A stretch of 64,000 nucleotides of DNA, taken from contig CP015604.1 of assembly GCA_002284875.1 (NCBI GenBank), positions 62,001 through 126,000 on the forward strand. Reading direction: 5' to 3'. This DNA comes from Actinobacteria bacterium IMCC26103 (lineage in GTDB: Bacteria; Actinomycetota; Actinomycetes; Nanopelagicales; Nanopelagicaceae). Shown here piece by piece: positions 1 to 9,121 of the stretch; the first letter of the stretch is position 1; each line of letters opens with the position of its first letter. The position numbers were made by a program, and so were the translations under genes. Under the pieces are notes generated by a model. It was not told where the DNA came from. It did not search any database and saw only the letters and a list, made by a program, of their open reading frames with translations.

Positions 1-266
1 GCATCAATTGTGCCGTGGTCTTTTAAGATTGCAGAGATAGTTGTGTTGATCTGGTTTTGATCTGAGATATCGCAGGTGTGGACCTGGTTTGGGGCAAGTT
101 TTAGCTCTGTGGCTAAATCATTGAGTGCTGATTTATTGAAATCTAATGCAATGACCTTTGCACCGCGCGATGCAATTAGTTGAGCACTTGCTTTGCCGAT
201 ACCGGTAGCGGCACCTGAGATAACAACTACTTGGCCGTTGAATTCAACTAATTCGGTGCTGGTCAT
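1..266 (-). CDS. SDR family oxidoreductase, N-terminal part (runs off the window)
   Basis: This is the first 88 codons of a short-chain dehydrogenase/reductase; the 3' end lies outside the window. The Rossmann nucleotide-binding motif SGAATGIG sits at residues 17-24 and is followed by an acidic residue after the second strand (ALDF), which usually favours NAD(H). The ATG at 264-266 lies 9 nt after the stop of the zinc dehydrogenase, so both are probably one transcript. Beside a sugar-acid dehydratase, a role in oxidising a sugar or a 2-keto-3-deoxy sugar acid is a reasonable inference. The substrate cannot be read from this fragment. Confidence 0.88.
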   Translation of the reverse strand, partial: MTSTELVEFNGQVVVISGAATGIGKASAQLIASRGAKVIALDFNKSALNDLATELKLAPNQVHTCDISDQNQINTTISAILKDHGTID

Positions 267-275
267 TTTTATCCT

Positions 276-1292
276 TTACTTTATCCGCGGATCAATGTGG
301 ATCTTTGGTCCATCGCCAGCGCCTTGCGGACGTTTACCCATAAAGACATCGTGTACTTCATTTAGTGAAATTGTGGCAGCGATTAGCGGACGGGGATCGA
401 CTTCACCGCGGGCGAAGATTTCAATAGCGCCTTTTAAGCCAGGAGATGCCGAAAGTATGCCAACTGCGGTGACATCTTTAAGCGCAATATCGCGCGAATC
501 GATCAGGCTTGGCTCGCCTGAGATGCCGATGTAAACAACGCGGCCGCCAGGTTCAACTGCTTGCACAATTTCGTTTGGAATTGATTTGTGATTAGTAGCA
601 TCGATGATTCCATCAAAGCCTGTCTTCGGTTTTACTAAATCAGTACCAGCATTCTTTATTCCGATTTGATGGGCAAGTTTGATGGTGCGTTCGTTGCGAC
701 CGATTAAGTGAACGTTGGCACCTGCGGCTTGGGCCAGTTGTGCGCAAAGTAATCCGATGGTGCCGGTTCCGTAGATCAGGATTTCTTTACCGGGGCCAGC
801 AAGTGCTGCTTCTACTGCGCGAAGTGAATTGCCGGCAGGTTCAATGAGTGCACCGATGGCATCATCGATGGAATCAGGTAATTTATGTAGCGCGCGAACT
901 GGAACTAGAAGTTTTTCGGCACATGCACCGGGCCAACCGTTGCGAACACCGATTTCATAACGATCATCGCAGACATGTTGACGTCCTGATGTGCAGCGGT
1001 AACAAGTTCCACAACCCAACATGGTGTCGCCAGTTACGCGTTGTCCGATCCAACTTTGATCAGCGCCTTTTCCAACGGCTGATACAACGCCACACCATTC
1101 GTGGCCGATACGAACTGGGTACTTTGCTTGATTGCTGTGGAGATAGACCATCTCTCCTGTAAAGAATTCTTGATCAGTTCCACAAATACCAGCGCGAGTA
1201 ACATCAACTACGACTTGGTTATCTCCAGCAATTGGCTCTTCCACATCTTCCACAATGGAATTATTTGGAGAAGTTATAGTCAAGGCCTTCAT
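276..1292 (-). CDS. Zinc-dependent MDR family dehydrogenase (sugar/polyol type)
   Basis: A 338-residue medium-chain dehydrogenase. Catalytic zinc ligands are Cys37 (GICGTD) and His64-Glu65 (GHEW); the structural zinc cluster is Cys94, Cys97, Cys100 and Cys108; the Rossmann glycine motif YGTGTIG is near residue 175. The family includes threonine, sorbitol and glucose dehydrogenases. It is transcribed with the downstream SDR (9-nt gap) and divergently from a sugar-acid dehydratase, so oxidation of an aldose or polyol is the likely role. The ATG is preceded at 1299-1304 by TATAGT on the coding strand with no clear Shine-Dalgarno, so the mRNA may be nearly leaderless. Confidence 0.9.
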   Translation of the reverse strand: MKALTITSPNNSIVEDVEEPIAGDNQVVVDVTRAGICGTDQEFFTGEMVYLHSNQAKYPVRIGHEWCGVVSAVGKGADQSWIGQRVTGDTMLGCGTCYRCTSGRQHVCDDRYEIGVRNGWPGACAEKLLVPVRALHKLPDSIDDAIGALIEPAGNSLRAVEAALAGPGKEILIYGTGTIGLLCAQLAQAAGANVHLIGRNERTIKLAHQIGIKNAGTDLVKPKTGFDGIIDATNHKSIPNEIVQAVEPGGRVVYIGISGEPSLIDSRDIALKDVTAVGILSASPGLKGAIEIFARGEVDPRPLIAATISLNEVHDVFMGKRPQGAGDGPKIHIDPRIK

Positions 1293-1351
1293 GCCGTCAC
1301 TATACTCAACACAATATCTAGGTTGAAAGTATGCGATTTGAGGAGCTTTTG
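1293..1351. promoter_or_regulatory. Divergent promoter region between dehydrogenase and dehydratase
   Basis: This 59-bp gap separates two divergent sugar-metabolism genes. On the minus strand a TATAGT hexamer (1299-1304) lies 7 nt before the dehydrogenase ATG. On the plus strand AGGAG (within GAGGAGCTTTTG, 1340-1351) immediately precedes the ATG at 1352. No clear operator palindrome is visible. Confidence 0.4.
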
Positions 1352-3058
1352 ATGCGTAGCGCCCATTGGTATGGCGGTAAAGATCGTGATGGATTTATTC
1401 ACCGCGCATGGATGCGCCGCGGTTTACCGAAAGATGCCTTTGATGGTCGCCCACATATCGCAATCGCAAATACTGCATCAGATTTAACTCCGTGCAACTC
1501 TCATTTAAATGAAATTATGGAGCACGTTAAGAACGGCATCTGGGAAGCAGGTGGTGTTCCACTAAATATGCCAGCGGTTTCACTTGGTGAAACCTTGGTC
1601 CGTCCAACTGCGATGTTATGGCGCAATATGGCGGCGATGGCAACTGAGGAAATGATCCGCGCTAATCCAATCGATGGCGTTGTCCTGCTCGGTGGTTGCG
1701 ATAAAACTATTCCTTCATTGTTGATGGCAGCATCTTCAGTTGATATTCCAGCGCTAGTTGTTCCAGGTGGCCCGATGTTAACCGGCACATTCCAAGGAAC
1801 ACCACTGGGCTGTGGCACTGATGTCTTTAGATTGAGCGAAGAAGTTCGTGCTAAAAAACTTAGCGAAGCAAAGTTCTTAGATTCAGAATCCGCGATGATT
1901 CGTAGCCGCGGCCATTGCAACACAATGGGCACCGCATCGACTATGGGAATTATGGCTGAAGCACTCGGAATGGTTATTCCCGGCGTTGCAGGTACCCCAG
2001 CGCCAGATAGTCGCTTGCTGCAGTATTCGCAAGAATCTGGTCGTCGCATTGTTGAGATGGTGCACGAAGGTTTAAAGCCAAGTGACATCATGGTTAAAGG
2101 CTCATTCTTAAATGCCATCGTAGCTTTAGCGGGAATTGGTGGATCAACCAACGCAGTCGTGCATTTGCTTGCAATTGCCGGTCGTTTAGGTATTGATCTA
2201 ACTCTCGATGATTTCGATCGCACTGGCTCTCGTGTTCCACTGCTGGTTAATCTGCAACCTGCTGGCAAATATTTGATGGAAGATTTCCATCGCGCAGGTG
2301 GCTTGCGCGCTGTATTTAAAGAACTTGAAGATTTGCTCGATCCAAAGGCAATTACCGTAATGGGAACACCCTTAGTTAAAGGCTTATCTGAAGCACAAAT
2401 TTATGACACCGACGTTATTCGGACTCGAAAAGAACCTTTGCAACCAAGTGCGGGAATTGCTGTATTGCGTGGCAACTTAGCTCCACTTGGCGCAGTAATT
2501 AAGCCAGCTGCAGCGAGTGCAAATTTATTAAAGCACCGCGGCAAAGCGATGGTCTTTGACAGCATCGAAGATTTCAAGGCCCGCATTAATGATCCAGCAC
2601 TTGATGTCGATGAAAACTCAGTTTTGATCTTGCGTGGTTGCGGACCCAAGGGTTATCCCGGAATGCCCGAAGTTTCCAACATGCCGATGCCACAAAAGAT
2701 GCTTGATAAAGGCATTCGTGACATGGTGCGCATTTGTGACGGTCGCATGAGCGGTACTGCATATGGCACAGTCATATTGCACGTTGCGCCAGAAGCAGCC
2801 GCTGGCGGTCCACTTGGGCTTGTGCAAACTGGCGATTACATCGAATTAGATGTGGAAGCTCGCAAGTTGAATATCGATATAACGGATGCTGAACTTGCAG
2901 CACGTAAACCAAATACTGCAACAGTTGATGGCTTTGCTAAATCTGCGCGCGGCTGGCAGAAACTCTATATCGACCACGTCATGCAGGCAGATACTGGTTG
3001 CGACCTTGATTTCTTAGTTGGATCTAGCGGCGAATTTATCGCGCGCGAATCCCACTAA
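1352..3058 (+). CDS. IlvD/EDD family sugar-acid dehydratase
   Basis: About 568 residues of the IlvD/EDD family, which removes water from aldonic acids to give 2-keto-3-deoxy acids using an iron-sulfur cluster and Mg2+. Numbered from the upstream ATG at 1331, cluster cysteines are Cys55 (TPCNSH), Cys123 (GGCDKT) and Cys196 (GHCNTMGTAST); the active-site serine motif is MSGTAYG. The sequence resembles L-arabinonate/pentonate dehydratases (WYGG, FDGRP and CGPKGYPGM segments) more than dihydroxyacid dehydratase or 6-phosphogluconate dehydratase. The ATG at 1352 is chosen because GAGGAG lies at the right distance; 1331 has no such site. Precise sugar acid unknown. Confidence 0.92.
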   Translation: MRSAHWYGGKDRDGFIHRAWMRRGLPKDAFDGRPHIAIANTASDLTPCNSHLNEIMEHVKNGIWEAGGVPLNMPAVSLGETLVRPTAMLWRNMAAMATEEMIRANPIDGVVLLGGCDKTIPSLLMAASSVDIPALVVPGGPMLTGTFQGTPLGCGTDVFRLSEEVRAKKLSEAKFLDSESAMIRSRGHCNTMGTASTMGIMAEALGMVIPGVAGTPAPDSRLLQYSQESGRRIVEMVHEGLKPSDIMVKGSFLNAIVALAGIGGSTNAVVHLLAIAGRLGIDLTLDDFDRTGSRVPLLVNLQPAGKYLMEDFHRAGGLRAVFKELEDLLDPKAITVMGTPLVKGLSEAQIYDTDVIRTRKEPLQPSAGIAVLRGNLAPLGAVIKPAAASANLLKHRGKAMVFDSIEDFKARINDPALDVDENSVLILRGCGPKGYPGMPEVSNMPMPQKMLDKGIRDMVRICDGRMSGTAYGTVILHVAPEAAAGGPLGLVQTGDYIELDVEARKLNIDITDAELAARKPNTATVDGFAKSARGWQKLYIDHVMQADTGCDLDFLVGSSGEFIARESH

Positions 3059-3068
3059 TTTTCAATAT

Positions 3069-3860
3069 TTAATCTGCTGAGCGCTTATATTTTCTAACGC
3101 TTATTGGGATAAATATCGCCATGATTATGATCATGTAGAAGAACGAAGTCAGCAGCGGATTTTCGCTTGGGAAAGATCCGGCAGTTGCACCGAATTGATT
3201 CTTTAAACCAAAGAGTTCGCGACAAGCCGCCACCATGGTTGAAACTGGATTCCATTCGGCAAAATACTGCAGCGCACGTGGCATGCCAGTTGTAGGTGCG
3301 AAGGCGTTAGATAAGAAGGTAAGTGGAAAAGTCACGATAAAGCTGACGTTCTGGACAACGCGCGCATCTGTTGCAGAAAGTCCCACAAAGATTCCAACCC
3401 AGGAAAGTGCATAACCAAATAACAATAAGAATAGGAATCCGATCGCCACATTAAGTAACCCTGAAGTTGGGCGCCAACCAACGAGATAACCAGCTGCTCC
3501 CATAACGGCAAGAACAACAATGTTTAGTAGAGAATCCCCAAGTGTGCGCCCCATGACCAGCGCAGATTGCGATATTGGTAGCGATCTAAAGCGATCGATT
3601 AAACCCTTTTTCATATCTTCAGCAAGGCCCGATGCGGTTCCGGCCAAGGTGAAGGCAACTGTCTGCACGAAGATTCCCGGCATAAGTAGTTGAACATATC
3701 CGCCTGGCTGGCCAGTAGAAATTGATCCGCCAAATACATAACGGAACAAGAGAACAAACATCACCGGCTGAATAGTTGAGAAGATTAAAACTTCTGGAAC
3801 GCGCGTTAATAAACGCAGCTGGCGCTGCGTAATAATCATCGTATCTTTAAAGGCGCTCAC
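3069..3860 (-). CDS. ABC-2 type exporter permease (DrrB-like)
   Basis: A 263-residue membrane protein with about six hydrophobic segments and the ABC-2 permease pattern, including the cytoplasmic loop GLIDRFRSLPISQSALVMGR and the late segment FLSNAFAPT. It forms the membrane half of an efflux ABC transporter with the upstream ATPase, whose reading frame it overlaps by 4 nt. The family includes daunorubicin resistance permeases and many uncharacterised drug or lipid exporters. Substrate not predictable. Confidence 0.9.
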   Translation of the reverse strand: MSAFKDTMIITQRQLRLLTRVPEVLIFSTIQPVMFVLLFRYVFGGSISTGQPGGYVQLLMPGIFVQTVAFTLAGTASGLAEDMKKGLIDRFRSLPISQSALVMGRTLGDSLLNIVVLAVMGAAGYLVGWRPTSGLLNVAIGFLFLLLFGYALSWVGIFVGLSATDARVVQNVSFIVTFPLTFLSNAFAPTTGMPRALQYFAEWNPVSTMVAACRELFGLKNQFGATAGSFPSENPLLTSFFYMIIIMAIFIPISVRKYKRSAD

Positions 3861-4849
3861 TTTTTTGCCTTCTTTCTACGTCCTGTAGTTTCAACTTCTT
3901 CCGGCTTCTCTTCAGCAGCATGGCCGGTTAGCGATAAGAAAACATCATCAAGTGATGGGCGCTTTAGGCCAACATCTAGTGGATGAATACCAGCGGCATC
4001 AAGTGAGCGAAGCGTTTCAATCAGTGCAGTTGCGCCAGTTGAAACCGGGGCTGAGATCATGCGCAGACCTTCATCAAGGGTTGCCTTGTTGCCGCTAACA
4101 CTTGCCACAACTTCCATAGTCTTGGCTATGTTCTGCGCCTCAACAACGATCTCTAAACGTTCTCCGCCGACTTGCTTCTTCAAAACATCAGATGTACCGC
4201 GGGCAATAACTTTGCCGTGATCAATCACTGCGATCTCATCCGCTAATTGATCTGCTTCTTCCAGATACTGAGTAGTCAAAAGCAAGGTGACGCCACCTTT
4301 AACTAGCTCTTCAATTACGCTCCACATTTCTTGACGACCGCGTGGATCAAGGCCAGTAGTTGGCTCATCTAAAAACAAAACTTTTGGTTTGACAATTAAA
4401 GATGCCGCTAAATCAAGGCGGCGGCGCATTCCGCCAGAGTAAGTTTTAATTGGGCGCTTTGCGCTCTCGGTAAGTGAAAATCTTTCTAATAACTCTTCGG
4501 CGCGAGCAATAGATGCTTTCTTTCCTAAGTGATAGAGCTGGCCAAACATCACCAAGTTATCCCAGCCAGTTAAGATCTCATCGACTGCGGCATATTGACC
4601 TGATAAACCAATGACTTCACGGACCTTATCCGGATGCTTAATTACATCGATTCCACCAACCATGGCGCGACCAGAATCAGGTTTCAACAATGTCGCCAGA
4701 ATGCGCACACAAGTTGTCTTTCCAGCGCCATTTGGTCCAAGAACGCTTAATACAGTGCCTTCTTCAACATCTAGCGATAAGTGATCTAGGGCACGAACTG
4801 CGCCATTTCGATAGGTTTTAACTAGGTCTTCGGCGATAACTGATTTCAC
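3857..4849 (-). CDS. ABC exporter ATP-binding protein (DrrA-like)
   Basis: A 330-residue ABC ATPase with Walker A GPNGAGKTT (residues 38-46), the signature YSGGMRRRLDLA, Walker B VLFLDEPTTGLDPRG and a DrrA-type C-terminal region (DVGLKRPSLDDVFLSLTG) ending in a lysine/arginine-rich tail. It energises the permease encoded immediately downstream (ATGA overlap). The start is GTG at 4849. Two MFS exporters follow divergently, making this a small efflux cluster. Confidence 0.93.
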   Translation of the reverse strand: MKSVIAEDLVKTYRNGAVRALDHLSLDVEEGTVLSVLGPNGAGKTTCVRILATLLKPDSGRAMVGGIDVIKHPDKVREVIGLSGQYAAVDEILTGWDNLVMFGQLYHLGKKASIARAEELLERFSLTESAKRPIKTYSGGMRRRLDLAASLIVKPKVLFLDEPTTGLDPRGRQEMWSVIEELVKGGVTLLLTTQYLEEADQLADEIAVIDHGKVIARGTSDVLKKQVGGERLEIVVEAQNIAKTMEVVASVSGNKATLDEGLRMISAPVSTGATALIETLRSLDAAGIHPLDVGLKRPSLDDVFLSLTGHAAEEKPEEVETTGRRKKAKK

Positions 4850-4919
4850 AGAGTAAACTTACCGCTATTGCATTACTTATTGCATCCCAAAAATAACGTT
4901 TTCCGGAAGAGGTCCCGCG

Positions 4920-6521
4920 ATGTCCAACCACGGCCCAGTTAAAGAACATACCCACAGAGAGATCATGGTCATCCTTGGTGGTCTTATGACCGGCATGCTT
5001 TTGGCAGCCCTTGATCAGACCATTGTTTCAACGGCGCTAAAGAGCATCGTGGAAGATTTCAATGGACTTAATCATTACACCTGGGTTGTTACCGCTTACT
5101 TGCTGACCTCTACTGCATCAACTCCGTTATACGGAAAAATCTCTGATATCTACGGTCGCCGTATTGTCTTTCAATTCGCAATCGTTACATTTTTAATTGG
5201 TTCATTCTTAGCCGGTGCTTCACAAAATATGACCGAGCTAATTGGTTTCCGTGCAATTCAAGGACTTGGCGCAGGCGGCCTTATGGCACTTACCTTCGTA
5301 ATTATTGGTGACATTGTTCCGCCACGCGAACGCGGTCGCTATCAAGGTTACTTCGGCGCTGTTTGGGGACTCTCATCTGTTGCAGGTCCTTTACTTGGCG
5401 GATTCTTCTCAGACCACGCAACTATTCTTGGTGTAACCGGTTGGCGCTGGATCTTCTACATCAACTTACCTTTCGGTGTAGCAGCACTTGCCATTACATC
5501 TGCAGTGCTACATATCCCAAAGGTAAAGCGCGATCACAAGATCGATTACTTAGGTGCACTGCTCATGGTCGCCGCAGTATCAGCCACCTTGCTCGCAGTT
5601 TCTATCTACGGACCAGAACGTGGTTGGGGTAACTCAACAACTCTTACTTATCTTTTCAGCGGAATCGCGCTTTCTGTGATCTTCTTATACTGGGAATCAA
5701 AGGCGCAAGAACCAATCCTGCCTCTATCTCTCTTTAAGAACCACACTTTCTCGCTTACATCCGCACTTGGCTTCATCATTGGTGCGGGTATGTTCGGTGC
5801 AATTGTGATGTTGCCTCTTTACCTGCAAGTGGTAAAGGGTGATACCGCCACTGAAGCCGGCTTAAAGTTAATTCCATTTATGCTCGGAATCGTCTCAACT
5901 TCGATCTATAGCGGTAAAGCCATCACCAAGCATGGCCATTACAAGCGCTTCCCAATTATCGGAACAGCGGTTATGACCGTTGGTATCTTGTTGATGTCAA
6001 CGTTAAGCGCCACAACACCGTTCTGGCAATTATCAATCTACGCAATCATGGTCGGTGCCGGCCTTGGTCTTTCTATGCAAACCATTGTTATCGCGCTGCA
6101 AAATGCGGTTGACTTTAAAGATATGGGTGTTGCAACTAGCTCAAATACCTTCTTCCGCTCGCTTGGCAGCGTATTTGGAACTGCAGTCTTCGGCACCATT
6201 CTTACAAACCGCCTTGGCAATTACTTAGCCGAGAACTTTAAGAACCTGGCAACCACAAATCCGAGTGCTCTTGCAGGATTTGATACCGCAAAACTTGAGG
6301 GGATTAAAAACAATACCGCCATTTTGCAGACTTTTCCTCCAGTAATTAAGACAACTGCGTTGGATGCTTTCGTTAGCTCTTTCCACGTTGTCTTCTACAC
6401 CGCCGCACCAATTACTGCCGTGGGTTTCTTACTAGCTCTCTTGCTTCGCGAGACACCACTACGTACCAATAAAGATTATGCAGCCGCTCGCGAAGAATCA
6501 GCAGGCGAGTCCCTCGGTTAA
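4920..6521 (+). CDS. MFS multidrug exporter, DHA2 (14-TM) type
   Basis: A 533-residue drug:H+ antiporter of the EmrB/QacA type with about 14 membrane segments. Visible signatures are [10 protein letters not shown] in TM1, [11 protein letters not shown] in the TM2-3 loop (motif A) and the motif C-like [10 protein letters not shown] near TM5. A GAGG Shine-Dalgarno sits 7 nt before the ATG. It lies 5 nt upstream of a second MFS gene, so the two are probably cotranscribed. Substrate unknown. Confidence 0.93.
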   Translation: MSNHGPVKEHTHREIMVILGGLMTGMLLAALDQTIVSTALKSIVEDFNGLNHYTWVVTAYLLTSTASTPLYGKISDIYGRRIVFQFAIVTFLIGSFLAGASQNMTELIGFRAIQGLGAGGLMALTFVIIGDIVPPRERGRYQGYFGAVWGLSSVAGPLLGGFFSDHATILGVTGWRWIFYINLPFGVAALAITSAVLHIPKVKRDHKIDYLGALLMVAAVSATLLAVSIYGPERGWGNSTTLTYLFSGIALSVIFLYWESKAQEPILPLSLFKNHTFSLTSALGFIIGAGMFGAIVMLPLYLQVVKGDTATEAGLKLIPFMLGIVSTSIYSGKAITKHGHYKRFPIIGTAVMTVGILLMSTLSATTPFWQLSIYAIMVGAGLGLSMQTIVIALQNAVDFKDMGVATSSNTFFRSLGSVFGTAVFGTILTNRLGNYLAENFKNLATTNPSALAGFDTAKLEGIKNNTAILQTFPPVIKTTALDAFVSSFHVVFYTAAPITAVGFLLALLLRETPLRTNKDYAAAREESAGESLG

Positions 6522-6526
6522 TTTAA

Positions 6527-7744
6527 TTGGCCAAAACTGTAAAGCAAAAGTTCACCAACCCCTTTGCGGAATTTCCGCGAGAGGTCGGTGTTCTTGTCTT
6601 TGCCTCTTTCTTTGTCGCAGTTGGTTTTGGAATCATCGCTCCAACGCTGCCGCTCTTTGCGCGATCTTTTGGCGTAAATAACGCACAAGTTGGCGCAATT
6701 ATCTCCGCTTTCGCCTTTGCGCGTTTTGCCAGCGGTTTAATATCCGGCAAACTCGTGGATCTCTTCGGCGAAAGGTTGGTCTATACAACCGGCGTCGGAT
6801 TTGTGGCGATCTCATCTTTTGCAGCCGCATTCGCTCAAAGTTACGATCAACTACTTATCTTCCGCGCAGCTGGTGGACTTGGCTCATCTATGTTCTCAGT
6901 TGCTGCCGGTTCCATAATCTTGCGTGCTACCGATGACTCTAAACGAGCACGTGCCCAATCACTTTATAACAGCAGTTTCCTTGTCGGAATGATGGCCGGA
7001 CCAGTAATTGGTGGATTCCTAACTGCAATTTCACTTCGCGCACCGTTACTTGTTTATGCAGTTCTCTTAATTCTTTCAAGCGCTGCCGGTGGCTTTTTGC
7101 TTCGCAATTCAGTACTGGCTGCACGTCCGGCCGAGAAGAGCGCAAAAGAGAAAGACTCAATCCGTGAAGCGCTCTCAAATAGGCCTTACCTGATCGCCTT
7201 AACAATCTCGTTCTGCAGCGCATCAGTCTTGTTTGGAATGTCTCGCTCCATCCTGCCGCTATTTATGGTGGAAGATATGAAATCAACTGCCGGCTACCTT
7301 GGTCTTGGCTTCACAATTTCATCAGTAATTCAGGGCTTACTTTTAATCAAAGCTGGCGGCCTCTCTGATTCAAGAGGACGAAGGTTCTCTGCGCTAATGG
7401 GGACTTCGCTGCTCGGAATTTCAGTGCTTGTACTAGTCGGAACTATTCACCCTTGGATGTTTCTACTATCAATGGTGATCGGTGCCTTTGGATCAATCTT
7501 CCTTTCGTCTACTGCAGCAATTGTTGGAGATGTTATGAAGGGCAAAGGCGGACAAGTAATCGCGTTGTTCCAGATGTCTGGCGATGCCGGCGCCATGGTT
7601 GCGCCTATTGCACTTGGTTTTATCGCCGATCATTACGGCTTCCGTCCGGCATTTGCCGTCAGCGCAGGCTTGATGTTTCTCGCTTTCTTTGTAGCAACAA
7701 AATTGCCCGAGACGCGCACTTCGCATCTCGGGCAATCTAACTAA
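6527..7744 (+). CDS. MFS transporter, DHA1 (12-TM) type
   Basis: A 405-residue major facilitator with 12 predicted membrane segments. The TM2-3 loop carries SGKLVDLFGER and TM5 carries GMMAGPVIGG. The start is TTG at 6527, 5 nt after the preceding exporter; no in-frame ATG or GTG gives a complete TM1, and no strong Shine-Dalgarno is seen, so translational coupling is likely. The last codons contain a perfect inverted repeat that probably serves as the terminator of the convergent neighbour. Confidence 0.88.
   Translation: MAKTVKQKFTNPFAEFPREVGVLVFASFFVAVGFGIIAPTLPLFARSFGVNNAQVGAIISAFAFARFASGLISGKLVDLFGERLVYTTGVGFVAISSFAAAFAQSYDQLLIFRAAGGLGSSMFSVAAGSIILRATDDSKRARAQSLYNSSFLVGMMAGPVIGGFLTAISLRAPLLVYAVLLILSSAAGGFLLRNSVLAARPAEKSAKEKDSIREALSNRPYLIALTISFCSASVLFGMSRSILPLFMVEDMKSTAGYLGLGFTISSVIQGLLLIKAGGLSDSRGRRFSALMGTSLLGISVLVLVGTIHPWMFLLSMVIGAFGSIFLSSTAAIVGDVMKGKGGQVIALFQMSGDAGAMVAPIALGFIADHYGFRPAFAVSAGLMFLAFFVATKLPETRTSHLGQSN
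7702..7736 (-). terminator. Probable Rho-independent terminator inside the 3' end of the MFS gene
   Basis: ATTGCCCGAGA (7702-7712) and TCTCGGGCAAT (7726-7736) form a perfect 11-bp stem with a 13-nt loop. Read on the minus strand the stem is followed by a T-rich run (ATTTTGTTGCT), which fits termination of the Bax-inhibitor-like gene at 7764-8516. The stem encodes the last residues of the opposing MFS protein. Confidence 0.6.
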
Positions 7745-7763
7745 GCACTAACTTTTAGATTAA

Positions 7764-8516
7764 TTAGTCACTGTTGCGAAGGATTGAGAGCAATCTCAAA
7801 ACTTCTAGGTACAACCAAACGATTGTGACCATCAAACCAAATGCCATACGCCATGACTCTTCTTGTGGCGCGCCAGCAGCGATAGTGCGCTCAATCTGAT
7901 CAAAATCGAGTACTAGGAAGAATGTTGCAAGTGCAACGCCGGCTACTGCAATTAGCAAGCCGGTTGATCCTCCTGGGAATCCGGTAAACATAGTGATGAT
8001 TCCGAATACGAAGTAACCCATCAGTGCGCCAAGCATGATGCGAGTGAACTTAGGTGTTACACGAATTTTGCCACTGCGGTAAGCCACCAATATTCCACCG
8101 AAAGCACAAAGCGTTCCGATAACTGCTTGGCCAACGATGCCTGAGTAAGCCTCGTTGTAAATTCGACTGATTGTTCCGAGTGCAAGTCCTTGCGCTGCTG
8201 CATAAGCAACGATTAGAGGTACACGAACTTTCTTAGAAAAAGTGTTAACCATTGCAAGTACAAAACCACCGAGGAAGCCAACAAGTGCCAGACCTGGGCT
8301 ATTAGCACCCCATGCAAATGCACCGACTGCAACCAAAACTGCAAATAAAGTTGCAGTGCGCATTACGACATCGTCCATGGTCATGCGACCGGTGCGAAGT
8401 GATGATGCAGCTGGAGCTGCGTATGTTGCTTCGAGTGAATCGTTATCCAAACGTGTTGCATCCATCTGAGCAAAACCACGGTTGGAGCGAGTTAGTACAG
8501 GATTTGAACTGCGCAC
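7764..8516 (-). CDS. Bax inhibitor-1 / YccA family membrane protein
   Basis: A 250-residue integral membrane protein with about 45 polar N-terminal residues and then seven hydrophobic segments, matching the BI-1/YccA (TMBIM) family. The late segment ATFFLVLDFDQIERTIA contains the conserved aspartates, followed by WRMAFGLMVTIVWLYLEVLRLL. Family members act as Ca2+ leak channels or modulators of membrane proteases; the role in actinobacteria is not settled. The start is GTG at 8516 with AAGGG upstream. It is monocistronic and converges on the MFS gene. Confidence 0.92.
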   Translation of the reverse strand: MRSSNPVLTRSNRGFAQMDATRLDNDSLEATYAAPAASSLRTGRMTMDDVVMRTATLFAVLVAVGAFAWGANSPGLALVGFLGGFVLAMVNTFSKKVRVPLIVAYAAAQGLALGTISRIYNEAYSGIVGQAVIGTLCAFGGILVAYRSGKIRVTPKFTRIMLGALMGYFVFGIITMFTGFPGGSTGLLIAVAGVALATFFLVLDFDQIERTIAAGAPQEESWRMAFGLMVTIVWLYLEVLRLLSILRNSD

Positions 8517-8660
8517 TAATTTCCCTTTCTAGGAAATCCGCTCCTTTCGGAGGCGGGGTAGGTAAGCCCTATTTAAAACCATAAACCTGAGAATTTCATT
8601 CCCAAGGCTAACTCCCAGTTCAACCACCCACCATTTACGAATCTCCCGTACGCTCAATAG

Positions 8661-9071
8661 ATGCAGATCTCCTCATGGCTCAAGTCGGAAAAGCACCAAA
8701 AACTGGTAGAGCGCTGGTGGATCGCCATTGTCTTGGTCTGGGGCGTTATCAAAACTATCGCCGTCGATAAAACTTTCGAAAAGTACGGTGTCAACCCCAG
8801 CGTATATATGGCCATCGTCTTTGCCATCGCCGTTCCCTATGCAATCTCTACGGCAAAGCTCTTCTTCTCAATCGTTGAAAAACATTGGCGCAATACCTTT
8901 ATCTATGGAGCCATCGCCATAGTTCTTCACTTTGCACCAGATGCTTACATACTCTCAACAGCTAAGTCCGTTCCAAGATCACTATTTGATGGCTTTATTC
9001 TTGCCATTGTTGTCTTCTCACTCTTTGGAATTCGCGAGATCGTTATAAAGGTGCGCGAACACAAAAAATAG
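8661..9071 (+). CDS. Small hypothetical membrane protein
   Basis: A 136-residue basic protein with four hydrophobic segments (about residues 20-35, 48-68, 83-96 and 110-126) and a charged C-terminus (VREHKK). No family is recognised. There is no strong Shine-Dalgarno before the ATG. It is the last gene before the tRNA-derived repeats begin, so it probably marks the chromosomal edge of the accessory region. Confidence 0.7.
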   Translation: MQISSWLKSEKHQKLVERWWIAIVLVWGVIKTIAVDKTFEKYGVNPSVYMAIVFAIAVPYAISTAKLFFSIVEKHWRNTFIYGAIAIVLHFAPDAYILSTAKSVPRSLFDGFILAIVVFSLFGIREIVIKVREHKK

Positions 9072-9073
9072 TT

Positions 9074-9102
9074 GTGCCCCGAGTGGAGGTCGAACCCACA
9101 CT
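9074..9102 (-). repeat. tRNA 3'-end fragment (outermost attachment-site remnant)
   Basis: These 29 nt match the T-arm and 3' acceptor strand of the tRNA at 27582-27654 with one mismatch (GTGGAGGT for GTGGGGGT). Orientation is the same as the intact tRNA and no 5' half is present. This is what remains when an integrative element inserts into the 3' end of a tRNA gene, and it marks the left edge of the accessory region. Confidence 0.75.
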
Positions 9103-9121
9103 TTTGATCTAAACTTCAAAT

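Noticed and set aside
1501-2268. Long minus-strand open frame of 255 codons
   Set aside because: It lies wholly within the IlvD/EDD dehydratase gene on the other strand and has no recognisable domain; it is a shadow of that gene's codon pattern.
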